64,000 nucleotides of DNA from Shinella lacus. Its GTDB lineage: Bacteria > Pseudomonadota > Alphaproteobacteria > Rhizobiales > Rhizobiaceae. Below are positions 8,185 to 15,669 of the stretch, piece by piece. The stretch is taken from contig NZ_WHSB02000001.1 in assembly GCF_010994755.1 (NCBI RefSeq), positions 372,001-436,000 of the forward strand, read 5' to 3'. Position 1 is the first letter of the stretch; every line of letters starts with the position of its first letter. The notes beneath the pieces were generated by a model. That model saw nothing but the letters and a program-made list of their open reading frames with translations, searched no databases and was not told the DNA's origin. A program made the position numbers and the translations under genes.

Positions 8185-8218
8185 AAAAGGGCGACTGTTT
8201 CCGACAGCCGCCCTTTTT
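8185..8218 (+). terminator. Intrinsic terminator of the DUF1127 gene
   Basis: Stem AGGGCG-a-CTGT / ACAG-c-CGCCCT with a 5-nt loop, preceded by AAAA and followed by TTTTTG. Confidence 0.88.
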
Positions 8219-8222
8219 GTTT

Positions 8223-8346
8223 TCAGGAACCGGCCGTGGCCGCAAGCAGACCGGCCAGCGGCGACGGTTCCGGCGAGAAGGCGTCATAGGCGCAGGGTGC
8301 TGCGAAGATGACGGCCGCCAGCATCAAGACGAGGATGCGTTTCATC
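8223..8346 (-). pseudogene. Possible frameshifted small exported peptide gene
   Basis: An ATG at 8346 with AGAGG upstream opens a frame of only 20 codons. If one A is dropped from the run of four after the ATG, the frame would instead read MKRILVLMLAAVIFAAP..., a 40-residue peptide with a clean signal-peptide-like start, ending at 8223. This looks like a small gene with a +1 frameshift, or a base-call error in the A run, but could be chance in high-GC DNA. Confidence 0.25.
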
Positions 8347-8369
8347 GAAACCTCTACCGTCCCGGCCCG

Positions 8370-8786
8370 TCAGACGAGCGCCAGCACGACGTCGATATTG
8401 CCGCGCGTCGCCTTCGAATAGGGGCAGGTCTGGTGGGCTTCGTCGATCAGGGCGCGCGCGACATCCGGCTCGATGCCCGGCAGGCTGACGTTCAGGCGGG
8501 CCTGAAGGAAATAGGCGTCGCCCGCCGTGCCGAGGTCGACTTCGGCATCGATGGCGGTTTCGGCCGGCAGGCGGATCTTGCGTTTGCCGGCGGCAAGACC
8601 GAGCGCGCCGATGAAGCAAGCGGACCAGCCAGCGGCAAAAAGCTGCTCGGGATTGGTGCCCGGCTTGCCGCTGCCCGGAGGCGAGAGGCGCACGTCGAGC
8701 TGCGTATCATCGCTGCGGGCCGCGCCATCGCGTCCGCCGTTGGTGTGGGTCCTGCCGGTGTAGAGAACCTTTTCGATCTTGGTCAT
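8370..8786 (-). CDS. ohr: Organic hydroperoxide resistance protein Ohr
   Basis: 138 residues, the exact family size. Ohr reduces organic and fatty-acid hydroperoxides with a Cys pair. The pair is present: Cys57 in FAAGWSACFIGAL and Cys121 in HQTCPYSKATRGN. The N-terminal EKVLYTGRTHTNGGRDG also matches Ohr rather than OsmC. AGGAG lies upstream of the ATG. No OhrR-type MarR regulator is nearby in the window. Confidence 0.95.
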   Translation of the reverse strand: MTKIEKVLYTGRTHTNGGRDGAARSDDTQLDVRLSPPGSGKPGTNPEQLFAAGWSACFIGALGLAAGKRKIRLPAETAIDAEVDLGTAGDAYFLQARLNVSLPGIEPDVARALIDEAHQTCPYSKATRGNIDVVLALV

Positions 8787-8927
8787 GAGGAAACTCCTTC
8801 GTTCTGTCGCACGCTGCGACGTTGTTGACGAGCGTGGTTTTGACGGATCGACGTATCCGGCATGTTTCCGGAAAAGAGCGAAATGTATCAGAGCGTAGCA
8901 CCCGCCTGCCGGGCTACCTTTTCATAC

Positions 8928-8954
8928 AAATGCCCGGACAGGCCGGGGCATTTT
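8928..8954 (-). terminator. Hairpin following the histidine kinase gene
   Basis: AAATGCCC pairs with GGGCATTT around a GC-rich centre directly after the kinase stop codon. The U run is better on the plus strand, so it may act in both directions between the kinase gene and whatever is read from the left. Confidence 0.5.
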
Positions 8955-10259
8955 TCAGGGCAGCGACACTTCCGCGGCAAGGCCGCCGCCGGGGCGATTG
9001 TAGAGCCGCACCGCGCCGCCGAGCGACACGGCAAGCTGCTGGGCGATGGCAAGGCCGAGGCCCGAACCGCCCGTCTCGCGGTTGCGCGATTGCTCCAGCC
9101 GGAAGAACGGCTGCATGGCCGCCTCCAGCTTATTCTCCGGTATGCCCGGCCCCTTGTCGAAAACGGTGATGACCGTGCCGCCGTCCCCGCCCCGCTCGAC
9201 GCCGATCTCGGCACTGCCGCCAAACTTCAGCGCGTTGTCGACGAAATTGGTGAGGATGCGGCGCAACGCATGCGGCTTGGTGGCGACCGTGCCGGAGACC
9301 GTGCCCAGCACCGCGACAGCCTTGCCCATGTCCTGGTAGTCATAGGCGATGCTGTCGATGAAGGAAGACAGGTCGATGCGCGAGGGTTTTTCGCCATTGC
9401 CGTGGGCGCTGCGGGCATAGGCGATGCCGTCCTGCACCAGGCGCTCGATCTCGCCGAGATCGCGCACCAGCTTGTCCCGCTCGGGCGTGTCGTCGGCCAT
9501 GTCGGCGCGCAGCCGCATGCGGGTGATCGGCGTCTGGAGGTCGTGGGAGATCGCGGCGAGGATCTGCACGCGCTCCTCCAGATAATGCGCGATGCGGCCG
9601 CGCATGGCGTTGAAGGCGCTCGCCGCATGGGCGACCTCGCTCGGGCCGGTCTCGCCAAGCGGCAGGCCGGGCCGGTTGGGGTCAAGCGCATCGGCGGCCG
9701 CGGCCAGCGTTTCCAGCGGCCGCACTGCCTGGCGAACGGCATACCACGCGCAGAGCACGAGCAGCGCCATCTGCACAACGAAGACATAGGGCAGCCAGTC
9801 CGCCAAAGGCATGATGCCGCGCGGCGTGATGTCGATCGTCAGCGGGTTGCCATCGCTCAGCGTCAGATGGGCCTGCAAGCGCATCACATCGCCGGGAATG
9901 GCCTCGACGCGCAGTGGAAAACGATGGCCGACCGCCTCCTCGATGCGGGCCGCGATCTCGGCGCTGCGGAGCGAGGTATCCGGCACGCCGGGCAGGCCTT
10001 CGCCCAAAACGAAGCGGTAATTGCCGCGGCTAAGGCGATCGACGAGGCCGGCGCGGTCGCCCGCCGGAAGGCGGTCCAGCACGGCGATCGAGGTCGCCAC
10101 GTCGTTTTCCAGCGTGCCGAGCATCACCGCCTTCGCCGACATGTAGCGCTCCAGGTAGAGCACGGTGAAGGAGAGGCCGTAGGCGAGGACCAGCCCGATG
10201 AAGAGGATGAGGAAGATCCGGGCGCGCAGCGTGCTCGGCCAGGGCAGCGCGGCCATCAT
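8955..10259 (-). CDS. Sensor histidine kinase, HAMP type
   Basis: 434 residues. Two membrane segments (about 13-35 and 157-176) enclose a periplasmic sensor of about 120 residues. A HAMP domain follows (about 177-230), then HisKA with the phospho-acceptor His239 (AAISHDLQTPITRMRL) and HATPase_c with the N box (LTNFVDNALKFGG), G1 (DKGPGIP) and G2 (GGSGLGLAIAQQL). The layout is that of EnvZ-like kinases. It is the last gene of a hydrolase-regulator-kinase operon and overlaps the regulator stop codon by 4 bp (ATGA), so the two are translationally coupled. The signal is unknown. Confidence 0.93.
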   Translation of the reverse strand: MMAALPWPSTLRARIFLILFIGLVLAYGLSFTVLYLERYMSAKAVMLGTLENDVATSIAVLDRLPAGDRAGLVDRLSRGNYRFVLGEGLPGVPDTSLRSAEIAARIEEAVGHRFPLRVEAIPGDVMRLQAHLTLSDGNPLTIDITPRGIMPLADWLPYVFVVQMALLVLCAWYAVRQAVRPLETLAAAADALDPNRPGLPLGETGPSEVAHAASAFNAMRGRIAHYLEERVQILAAISHDLQTPITRMRLRADMADDTPERDKLVRDLGEIERLVQDGIAYARSAHGNGEKPSRIDLSSFIDSIAYDYQDMGKAVAVLGTVSGTVATKPHALRRILTNFVDNALKFGGSAEIGVERGGDGGTVITVFDKGPGIPENKLEAAMQPFFRLEQSRNRETGGSGLGLAIAQQLAVSLGGAVRLYNRPGGGLAAEVSLP

Positions 10260-10996
10260 AAGCGGGGTTCCGATATCTCGACGGGCACCGAAAACACATA
10301 GCCTTCGCTGCGTACGGTCTTGATATAGGTGGGCTCGCGCGCCTCGTCGCCAAGCCGCTGGCGCAGCCGGCTGACCAGAAGATCGATGGAGCGGTCGAAG
10401 AGATCCGCGTCGCGGCCCTGCGTCAGGTTCAGGAGCTGGTCGCGGTTGAGCACGCGCTGCGGATGGTCGATGAAGACGCGCAGCAGGCGGTATTCAGCGC
10501 CGCTCAGCGCAATCGCCGTGCCTTCCTTGTCGAGAAGATGGCGGGCGACGGTATCGAGCCGCCAGTCGCCGAAGGTCAGCAACTGGCCGGCCTCGCTGAT
10601 CTGGAGATTGGGCGGCAGCATGCGCGTGCGCCGCAGCACCGCCTTGATGCGGGCAAGCAGTTCGCGCGCCGCAAAGGGTTTCGCCAGATAATCGTCGGCG
10701 CCCATTTCGAGGCCGATGATGCGGTCCATCTCGTCGGTGCGCGCCGTCAGCATCAGGATCGGCGTCGCCTTGTGTTTTCCCGCGCGCAGCTCCCGGCACA
10801 GCACGAGCCCGTCATCGCCGGGCATCATCACATCGAGCACGATGAGATCGACGATGTTCGCCTCCAGAAAGGCGCGCATCTGCCGGCCATCGGCGGCGAT
10901 GCTGGCCCTCAGTCCGTTTTTCGTCAGGTACGAGGACAGCAGCTCGCGAATTTCGCGGTCGTCGTCGACGATCAGGATATGGTCGATATGCTCCAT
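10256..10996 (-). CDS. OmpR-family response regulator
   Basis: Receiver domain with the acidic pocket DDD at residues 11-13, phospho-acceptor Asp55 (LIVLDVMMPG) and the conserved Lys in YLAKPF, followed by a winged-helix output domain (LSGAEYRLLRVFIDHPQRVLNRDQLL, DRSIDLLVSRLRQRLGD, IKTVRSEGYVF). It is partnered with the downstream kinase. The start is uncertain: ATG at 10996 fits the domain, but an in-frame GTG at 11089 overlaps the hydrolase stop codon (GTGA) and would add 31 residues through translational coupling. Imperfect direct repeats in the divergent promoter at 12237-12293 are candidate targets. Confidence 0.92.
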   Translation of the reverse strand: MEHIDHILIVDDDREIRELLSSYLTKNGLRASIAADGRQMRAFLEANIVDLIVLDVMMPGDDGLVLCRELRAGKHKATPILMLTARTDEMDRIIGLEMGADDYLAKPFAARELLARIKAVLRRTRMLPPNLQISEAGQLLTFGDWRLDTVARHLLDKEGTAIALSGAEYRLLRVFIDHPQRVLNRDQLLNLTQGRDADLFDRSIDLLVSRLRQRLGDEAREPTYIKTVRSEGYVFSVPVEISEPRL

Positions 10997-11085
10997 GGTC
11001 GGACTTTCGAAAGCGCTCGGGGCGGCCCATCTGCCGCCGCCCTGTTCTAGACCCTGCACCCGCTCCCGCGAAGGGGAGAAATCGC

Positions 11086-12123
11086 TCACAACCGGACGAC
11101 GTCGAGCACGGCCTGTGCAAACGCCTCCGGCGCCTCCTGCGGCAGGTTGTGGCCAATGCCGCCGGTGATCGTGCGGTGCGCGTACTTTCCGGTGAATTTT
11201 TTGCCATACGCGGCCGGATCGGGATGCGGCGCGCCGTTGGCGTCCGCTTCCAGCGTGATCGTCGGAATGGCGATGGAGGGGGCTTCCGCAAGCCGGCTCT
11301 CATAGGCGTCGAACTGCGCCTCGCCTTCCGCAAGACCCAGCCGCCAGCGATAGTTATGGATGGTGATGGCGACGTGGTCCGGATTGTCGAAGGCGGCTGC
11401 CGAGCGCTCGAAGGTCGCGTCGTCGAAGGCCCAGGTCGGCGAGGCGCTGTGCCAGATCAGCTTTGCAAATTCACGCGTATTGGCGGCGTAGCCGAGGCGG
11501 CCGCGCTCCGTCGCGAAGTAGAACTGATACCACCAGGAGAGTTCCGCGGCCGGCGTCAGCGGCTTGGCATTCGCCATCTGGCTGCCGATCAGGTAGCCGC
11601 TGACCGACACCATCGCCGTGCAACGCTCGGGCCAGAGCGCGGCCATGATGTTGACGGTGCGCGCGCCCCAGTCGAAGCCGGCGACGATCGCCTTTTCGAT
11701 GCCGAGTGCATCCATCAGCGCGATCATATCGGCGGCCAGTGCCGATTGCTGGCCATTGCGCGGCGTCTCTTCGGACAGGAAGCGCGTGGTGCCGTAGCCG
11801 CGGAGATAGGGCATGATCACTCGGTAGCCGGCGGCCGCGAGGATCGGTGCGACATCGACGAAGCTGTAGATGTCGTAGGGCCAGCCATGCACGAGCAGGA
11901 CCACCGGGCCATCCGCCGGACCATCCTCGGCATAACCGACATCCAGCACGCCGGCCCTCACCTGCTTCAGCGCCGGAAAAGATGTATGCGCCTTGGTGGT
12001 GGACGCCTTCATCATGGACGACTGGGCGTTGGCGATGGCGGCAGTGCCGAACTGGGTGGCGGCGAGCGTGATGGCCGCGAGGCCGAAGAAGCGGCGGCGC
12101 TGGTGGTTGATCGTGTCGGACAT
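11086..12123 (-). CDS. Exported alpha/beta hydrolase, epoxide-hydrolase type
   Basis: A twin-arginine-like leader (QRRRFFGLAAITL, then hydrophobic to about residue 34) precedes an alpha/beta-hydrolase fold. The oxyanion segment HGWP is at 79-82. The nucleophile elbow GFDWGA puts Asp151 where esterases have Ser, the pattern of epoxide hydrolases and haloalkane dehalogenases. The catalytic His is in GIGHNLPQEAP near the C-terminus. AGGAG lies upstream of the ATG at 12123. It is first in an operon with a two-component system, so its expression is tied to that system. The substrate is unknown. Confidence 0.87.
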   Translation of the reverse strand: MSDTINHQRRRFFGLAAITLAATQFGTAAIANAQSSMMKASTTKAHTSFPALKQVRAGVLDVGYAEDGPADGPVVLLVHGWPYDIYSFVDVAPILAAAGYRVIMPYLRGYGTTRFLSEETPRNGQQSALAADMIALMDALGIEKAIVAGFDWGARTVNIMAALWPERCTAMVSVSGYLIGSQMANAKPLTPAAELSWWYQFYFATERGRLGYAANTREFAKLIWHSASPTWAFDDATFERSAAAFDNPDHVAITIHNYRWRLGLAEGEAQFDAYESRLAEAPSIAIPTITLEADANGAPHPDPAAYGKKFTGKYAHRTITGGIGHNLPQEAPEAFAQAVLDVVRL

Positions 12124-12236
12124 GGGCTTTCTCCTGAAGGGATCGAACATGGCGCCAAGAAAGCCGGCCCGATGTATCGCCGGTGTGTTCGCGACCGGGC
12201 ACTATCGCATGCCCATGTAGCCTCCGCCCCTCCGGA

Positions 12237-12293
12237 TACGTTCTGATACAAATCCCAACCGGCATCCCCCTTTCTACACTTCGGTACAAATCC
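12237..12293. repeat. Imperfect 19-bp direct repeat in the divergent promoter region
   Basis: Two copies, 12237-12255 and 12275-12293, start to start 38 bp, 14 of 19 bases identical and both ending TACAAATCC. They lie between the hydrolase/two-component operon and the divergent DipZ gene. OmpR-type regulators bind direct repeats, so this is a candidate operator for the linked response regulator. Confidence 0.45.
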
Positions 12294-12392
12294 GCCCGGT
12301 CCCGGACACATCCGGGATACGTCGCGCCGGCCATATCGCTGCCATTGCTGGCCGCGTCGTCCAGCGCCCGAAACCCCGGTTCAAAGGAAACG

Positions 12393-14153
12393 ATGATGAC
12401 GCTCTTTGTCATTGCCTATCTCGGCGGTGCGCTGACCATTCTCAGTCCGTGCATCCTGCCCATCCTGCCCTTCGTCTTCGCCAGAGCGGGCCAGCCGTTC
12501 CTCAACAGCACGCTGCCCATGCTGTTCGGCATGGCCGCCACCTTCGCGCTCGTCGCGACGCTGGCGGCGGTCGGCGGAAGCTGGGCGGTCCACGCCAATG
12601 AATATGGCCGCCTCGCCGCAATCGCGCTGCTCGCCGTCTTCGGCGTCAGCCTGCTCTCGCCCCGCATCGCCAGCATCGTCAGCCGCCCGGTGGTCGATCT
12701 CGGCAACAGGCTGCTGAACGCCTCCGGCCCCGCGGCTCCCGGAAGCACCACGACACGCTCGCTCCTGCTCGGCGTCGCCACAGGCCTGCTCTGGGCACCC
12801 TGCGCCGGCCCGATCCTCGGCCTCGTTTTGACGGGTGCCGCCCTCCAAGGCGCCAATCTCGAAACCACATTCCTGCTTCTCGCCTATGCCGCGGGCGCCG
12901 CCACCTCGTTGGCCGTCGCCCTCCTCGTCGGTGGCCGGGTCTTTGCCGGCATGAAGCGCTCGCTCGGCGTCAGCGAAAGGGTCCGCCAGGCGCTGGGCGT
13001 TGCCGTTCTGGTCGGCGTCGCCGCCATCGCGCTCGGCCTCGATACCGGGCTTCTCTCCCGCCTCTCCTATGCCAGCACCGCGACCTTCGAACAGGCCGTG
13101 CTCGACCGCCTGCATGCCAAGCCGAAGAAGGAGATGGCCGGTGCGATCGTCACCGCCGCCGATAGCACCCAGCCCTTCCGCAGCGACCTGCCGGTCGAAG
13201 GTGCCGCCCCCTCATTCGACGGCGCCGTGGAATGGCTGAATTCGCCGCCGCTCGACAATGCGGCGCTCAAGGGCAAGGTCGTGCTCGTCGATTTCTGGAC
13301 CTATTCCTGCATCAACTGCATTCGCACCGTGCCTTACGTCCGCGCCTGGGCGGAAAAGTACAAGGGGCAGGGCCTCGTCGTCATTGGCGTGCACGCCCCG
13401 GAATTCGCCTTCGAAAAGAAAATCGACAATGTCAAAAAGGCGGTCAGCGATTTCGGCATCGGCTATCCGGTCGCCGTCGACAACGACTACCGCATCTGGC
13501 GCGCCTTCGAGAACAGCTACTGGCCGGCCCACTACCTGATCGATGCCGAAGGGCAGATCCGCTACCACCATTTCGGCGAGGGCAATTATGCCGAGACCGA
13601 AAAGGCGATCCAGGACCTGCTGCGCGAAGCCGGCAGCAACATGCAGGCAAGTGCGGCCGTAACGCCCGACACCAAGGGCGCCGAGGCCGGACCGGACCTC
13701 AAGAACATCCGCTCGGGCGAAACCTATCTCGGCTACCAGCGCGCAACGAGTTTTGCCTCTCCGGAAGGCATCGCCGCCGATGCGTCGCAGACCTACTCCG
13801 TCGCGGAACCGAGCCTGAATGCCTGGGGCCTCGCCGGAAGCTGGACCGTGCATGCCGAGCAGGCAACGCTCGACCGCCCGGACGGCCGCATCGCCTATCG
13901 CTTTAGCGCCCGCGACCTGCATCTCGTGCTCGGGCCGGGCGCCGATGGCAAGCCGGTGCGCTTCGAGGTAACGATCGACGGCAAGCCCCCCGGCGCGGAT
14001 CACGGCGCCGATACCGACACCGCCGGCCGCGGCACGGTCTCCTCCACGCGGCTCTACCAGCTCGTCCGCCAGGCCGGCGCGGTGGAGGCACGCACCTTCG
14101 AAATCCGTTTCCTCGATCCCGGCGTCGAAGCCTACGCCTTCACTTTCGGCTGA
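12393..14153 (+). CDS. DipZ-type fusion: CcdA-like membrane electron carrier plus thioredoxin domain
   Basis: 586 residues. The N-terminal ~230 residues hold about six membrane segments of the CcdA/DsbD family with the redox cysteines Cys20 (ILSPCILPILPF) and Cys137 (LLWAPCAGPILGL). A periplasmic TlpA/thioredoxin domain follows with Cys306-Ile-Asn-Cys309 (FWTYSCINCIRTVP), then a C-terminal beta-rich domain of about 140 residues as in DipZ proteins. It should move electrons from cytoplasmic thioredoxin to the periplasm. ATG 12393 (or 12396) has AAAGGA ahead. It is divergent from the hydrolase/two-component operon and followed at 32 bp by another exported hydrolase. Confidence 0.9.
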   Translation: MMTLFVIAYLGGALTILSPCILPILPFVFARAGQPFLNSTLPMLFGMAATFALVATLAAVGGSWAVHANEYGRLAAIALLAVFGVSLLSPRIASIVSRPVVDLGNRLLNASGPAAPGSTTTRSLLLGVATGLLWAPCAGPILGLVLTGAALQGANLETTFLLLAYAAGAATSLAVALLVGGRVFAGMKRSLGVSERVRQALGVAVLVGVAAIALGLDTGLLSRLSYASTATFEQAVLDRLHAKPKKEMAGAIVTAADSTQPFRSDLPVEGAAPSFDGAVEWLNSPPLDNAALKGKVVLVDFWTYSCINCIRTVPYVRAWAEKYKGQGLVVIGVHAPEFAFEKKIDNVKKAVSDFGIGYPVAVDNDYRIWRAFENSYWPAHYLIDAEGQIRYHHFGEGNYAETEKAIQDLLREAGSNMQASAAVTPDTKGAEAGPDLKNIRSGETYLGYQRATSFASPEGIAADASQTYSVAEPSLNAWGLAGSWTVHAEQATLDRPDGRIAYRFSARDLHLVLGPGADGKPVRFEVTIDGKPPGADHGADTDTAGRGTVSSTRLYQLVRQAGAVEARTFEIRFLDPGVEAYAFTFG

Positions 14154-14185
14154 TCCCAAAGACCCTTAAACCACAGGAGAAAACC

Positions 14186-14944
14186 ATGACCCGCAAGATC
14201 CTCTCGACCCTCGCCCTCGCCTTCGCCACCAGCGTCATCGCCTTTGCGGCGCAGGCCGCCGAGGTGAAGAACATCGTCATCGTCCACGGTGCGCTCGCCG
14301 ACGGCTCCGGCTGGCGCAAGGCGACGGACATCCTCACGGACCGCGGCTTCAACGTCACGATCGTGCAGCAGCCGATCACCTCACTGGCGGACGACGTCGC
14401 GGCCACCCAGCGCGTGCTCGATCTCCAGGACGGCCCGACCCTGCTCGTCGGCCACAGCTACGGCGGCATCGTCATCACCGAGGCGGGCCATGACGACAAG
14501 GTCGCCGGCCTCGTCTATGTCGCAGCCTTCCAGCCGGACAAGGGCGAGAGCCTGCTCAGCCTCGCAAGCTCGAAGCCGGCAAGCGGCATGAGCATCCGCG
14601 AAACGAAGGACGGCAAGTTCCTCTACATCGACCCCGTGGCCTTCCCCAACGATTTTGCCGCCGACCTGCCGAAGGACGAAACGGCCTTCCTCGCAAGGTC
14701 CCAGGTCTTCGCCGCGAAGGAAGCCTTCTCCGCAAAGGCCGGCGAACCCGCCTGGAAAAACAAGCGCAGTTGGGCAATCGTCGCGACCGAAGACCGCTCG
14801 ATCAACCCCGAGCTCGAACGCGATATGGCCAAACGCGCCGGCAGCGCCGTCACCGAGATCAAAGCCAGCCACGCCGTCTTCGCCTCGCAGCCGGAAAAGG
14901 TCGCGGATGTGATCGACGCGGCAGCTAAGGCGCTTTCGGAATAA
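14186..14944 (+). CDS. Exported alpha/beta hydrolase, Ser type
   Basis: 252 residues. A Sec signal peptide (MTRKILSTLALAFATSVIAFAAQA) is followed by an alpha/beta-hydrolase core: VHGALADGSGW oxyanion loop, GHSYGG elbow with Ser91, and a late His in KASHAVFASQPEKV. It resembles the small EstC/salicylate-esterase-like hydrolases. It lies 32 bp after the DipZ gene and ends at a strong terminator, so both are probably one transcript. Substrate unknown. Confidence 0.88.
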   Translation: MTRKILSTLALAFATSVIAFAAQAAEVKNIVIVHGALADGSGWRKATDILTDRGFNVTIVQQPITSLADDVAATQRVLDLQDGPTLLVGHSYGGIVITEAGHDDKVAGLVYVAAFQPDKGESLLSLASSKPASGMSIRETKDGKFLYIDPVAFPNDFAADLPKDETAFLARSQVFAAKEAFSAKAGEPAWKNKRSWAIVATEDRSINPELERDMAKRAGSAVTEIKASHAVFASQPEKVADVIDAAAKALSE

Positions 14945-14967
14945 CACTGGGCCGAAAAACCTGAAAG

Positions 14968-15003
14968 GCCGGCTGCCTCTCTCCCCGAGGCAGCCGGCTT
15001 CTC
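14968..15003 (+). terminator. Intrinsic terminator of the DipZ-hydrolase unit
   Basis: Perfect 12-bp stem GCCGGCTGCCTC / GAGGCAGCCGGC with a 7-nt loop, followed by TTCTCTTC. Confidence 0.85.
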
Positions 15004-15010
15004 TTCATTA

Positions 15011-15034
15011 TTCTTGACAGATCATTCCAGAATT
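15011..15034. promoter_or_regulatory. TetR operator, copy 1, over the TetR promoter
   Basis: 24-bp element matching, in inverted orientation, the element at 15635-15658 with two mismatches. Its core is a dyad TTCT-N-GA-N2-GATC-N2-TC-N-AGAA (read on the minus strand). It contains TTGACA (15014-15019), a good -35 box, with TATCTC 17 bp downstream, so a bound repressor would block the TetR promoter. Confidence 0.72.
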
Positions 15035-15048
15035 CCTATCTCCCTTTC

Positions 15049-15615
15049 ATGGCAAGGATGAAGGAATTCGACAGGGACACTGCCGTGGACGCCGCGATCG
15101 GCGTTTTCCGCGAGCATGGTTTCGAAGGAACATCGACGGGCATGCTGGTCGAGGCCATGAAGATCGGCCGCCAGAGCCTCTACGATACGTTCGGGGACAA
15201 GTGGCAGCTCTATTGCGCCGCCGTCGAGCACTACACGGCGGGCGAGACGGCCGAGCATATCGCAGCGTTGCGTGGCGAGGCAAAGGCGCTGGACGGGATC
15301 CGCGCCATGCTGGCGCGCGTCGTCGATACCGCCGGGCAGAGTTGCCTTGGCATCGGTTCCATCTGCGAGTTCGGCCGCAGCCGTCCCGAACTCTCCGCGC
15401 TGCACCAGGCCGCCGATCTTCGTTTGAAGACCACCGCCCGGGAGCGGATCGTCGAAGCGCAGGCCGCCGGCGATATCGATCGGTCACTCTCTGCCGCGGC
15501 GGCGGCGGATTTCCTTTTCGCAAGTGTCGCCGGCATACGCATCGCCGGCCGCGGCGGCGCCGACCATGCCCATCTGCAATCGCTCAGCACCTTGGCGTTG
15601 CGCGCCGTGATCTAA
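15049..15615 (+). CDS. TetR-family repressor
   Basis: 188 residues. The helix-turn-helix is in GFEGTSTGMLVEAMKIGRQSLYDTFGDK. Cys56, Cys99 and Cys106 are in the sensor domain, and the two near QSCLGIGSICEFG could sense electrophiles or redox state, which would suit a quinone reductase target; this is inference. The gene is flanked by two copies of one operator, the second just upstream of the oxidoreductase gene, so it probably represses both itself and the downstream pair. The ATG lies only 6 bp from the putative -10 box, so the mRNA may be leaderless. Confidence 0.9.
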   Translation: MARMKEFDRDTAVDAAIGVFREHGFEGTSTGMLVEAMKIGRQSLYDTFGDKWQLYCAAVEHYTAGETAEHIAALRGEAKALDGIRAMLARVVDTAGQSCLGIGSICEFGRSRPELSALHQAADLRLKTTARERIVEAQAAGDIDRSLSAAAAADFLFASVAGIRIAGRGGADHAHLQSLSTLALRAVI

Positions 15616-15634
15616 ACGGCAAAATTTTTTGCTT

Positions 15635-15658
15635 AATTCTGGAATGAACAGTCAAGAA
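15635..15658. promoter_or_regulatory. TetR operator, copy 2, upstream of the oxidoreductase gene
   Basis: Inverted copy of 15011-15034 (22 of 24 bases identical). The dyad is TTCT-N-GA-N2-GAAC-N2-TC-N-AGAA, slightly less symmetric at the centre. It ends 11 bp before the start codon, with AAAGGA between. Confidence 0.7.
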
Positions 15659-15669
15659 AGGAAAATATA

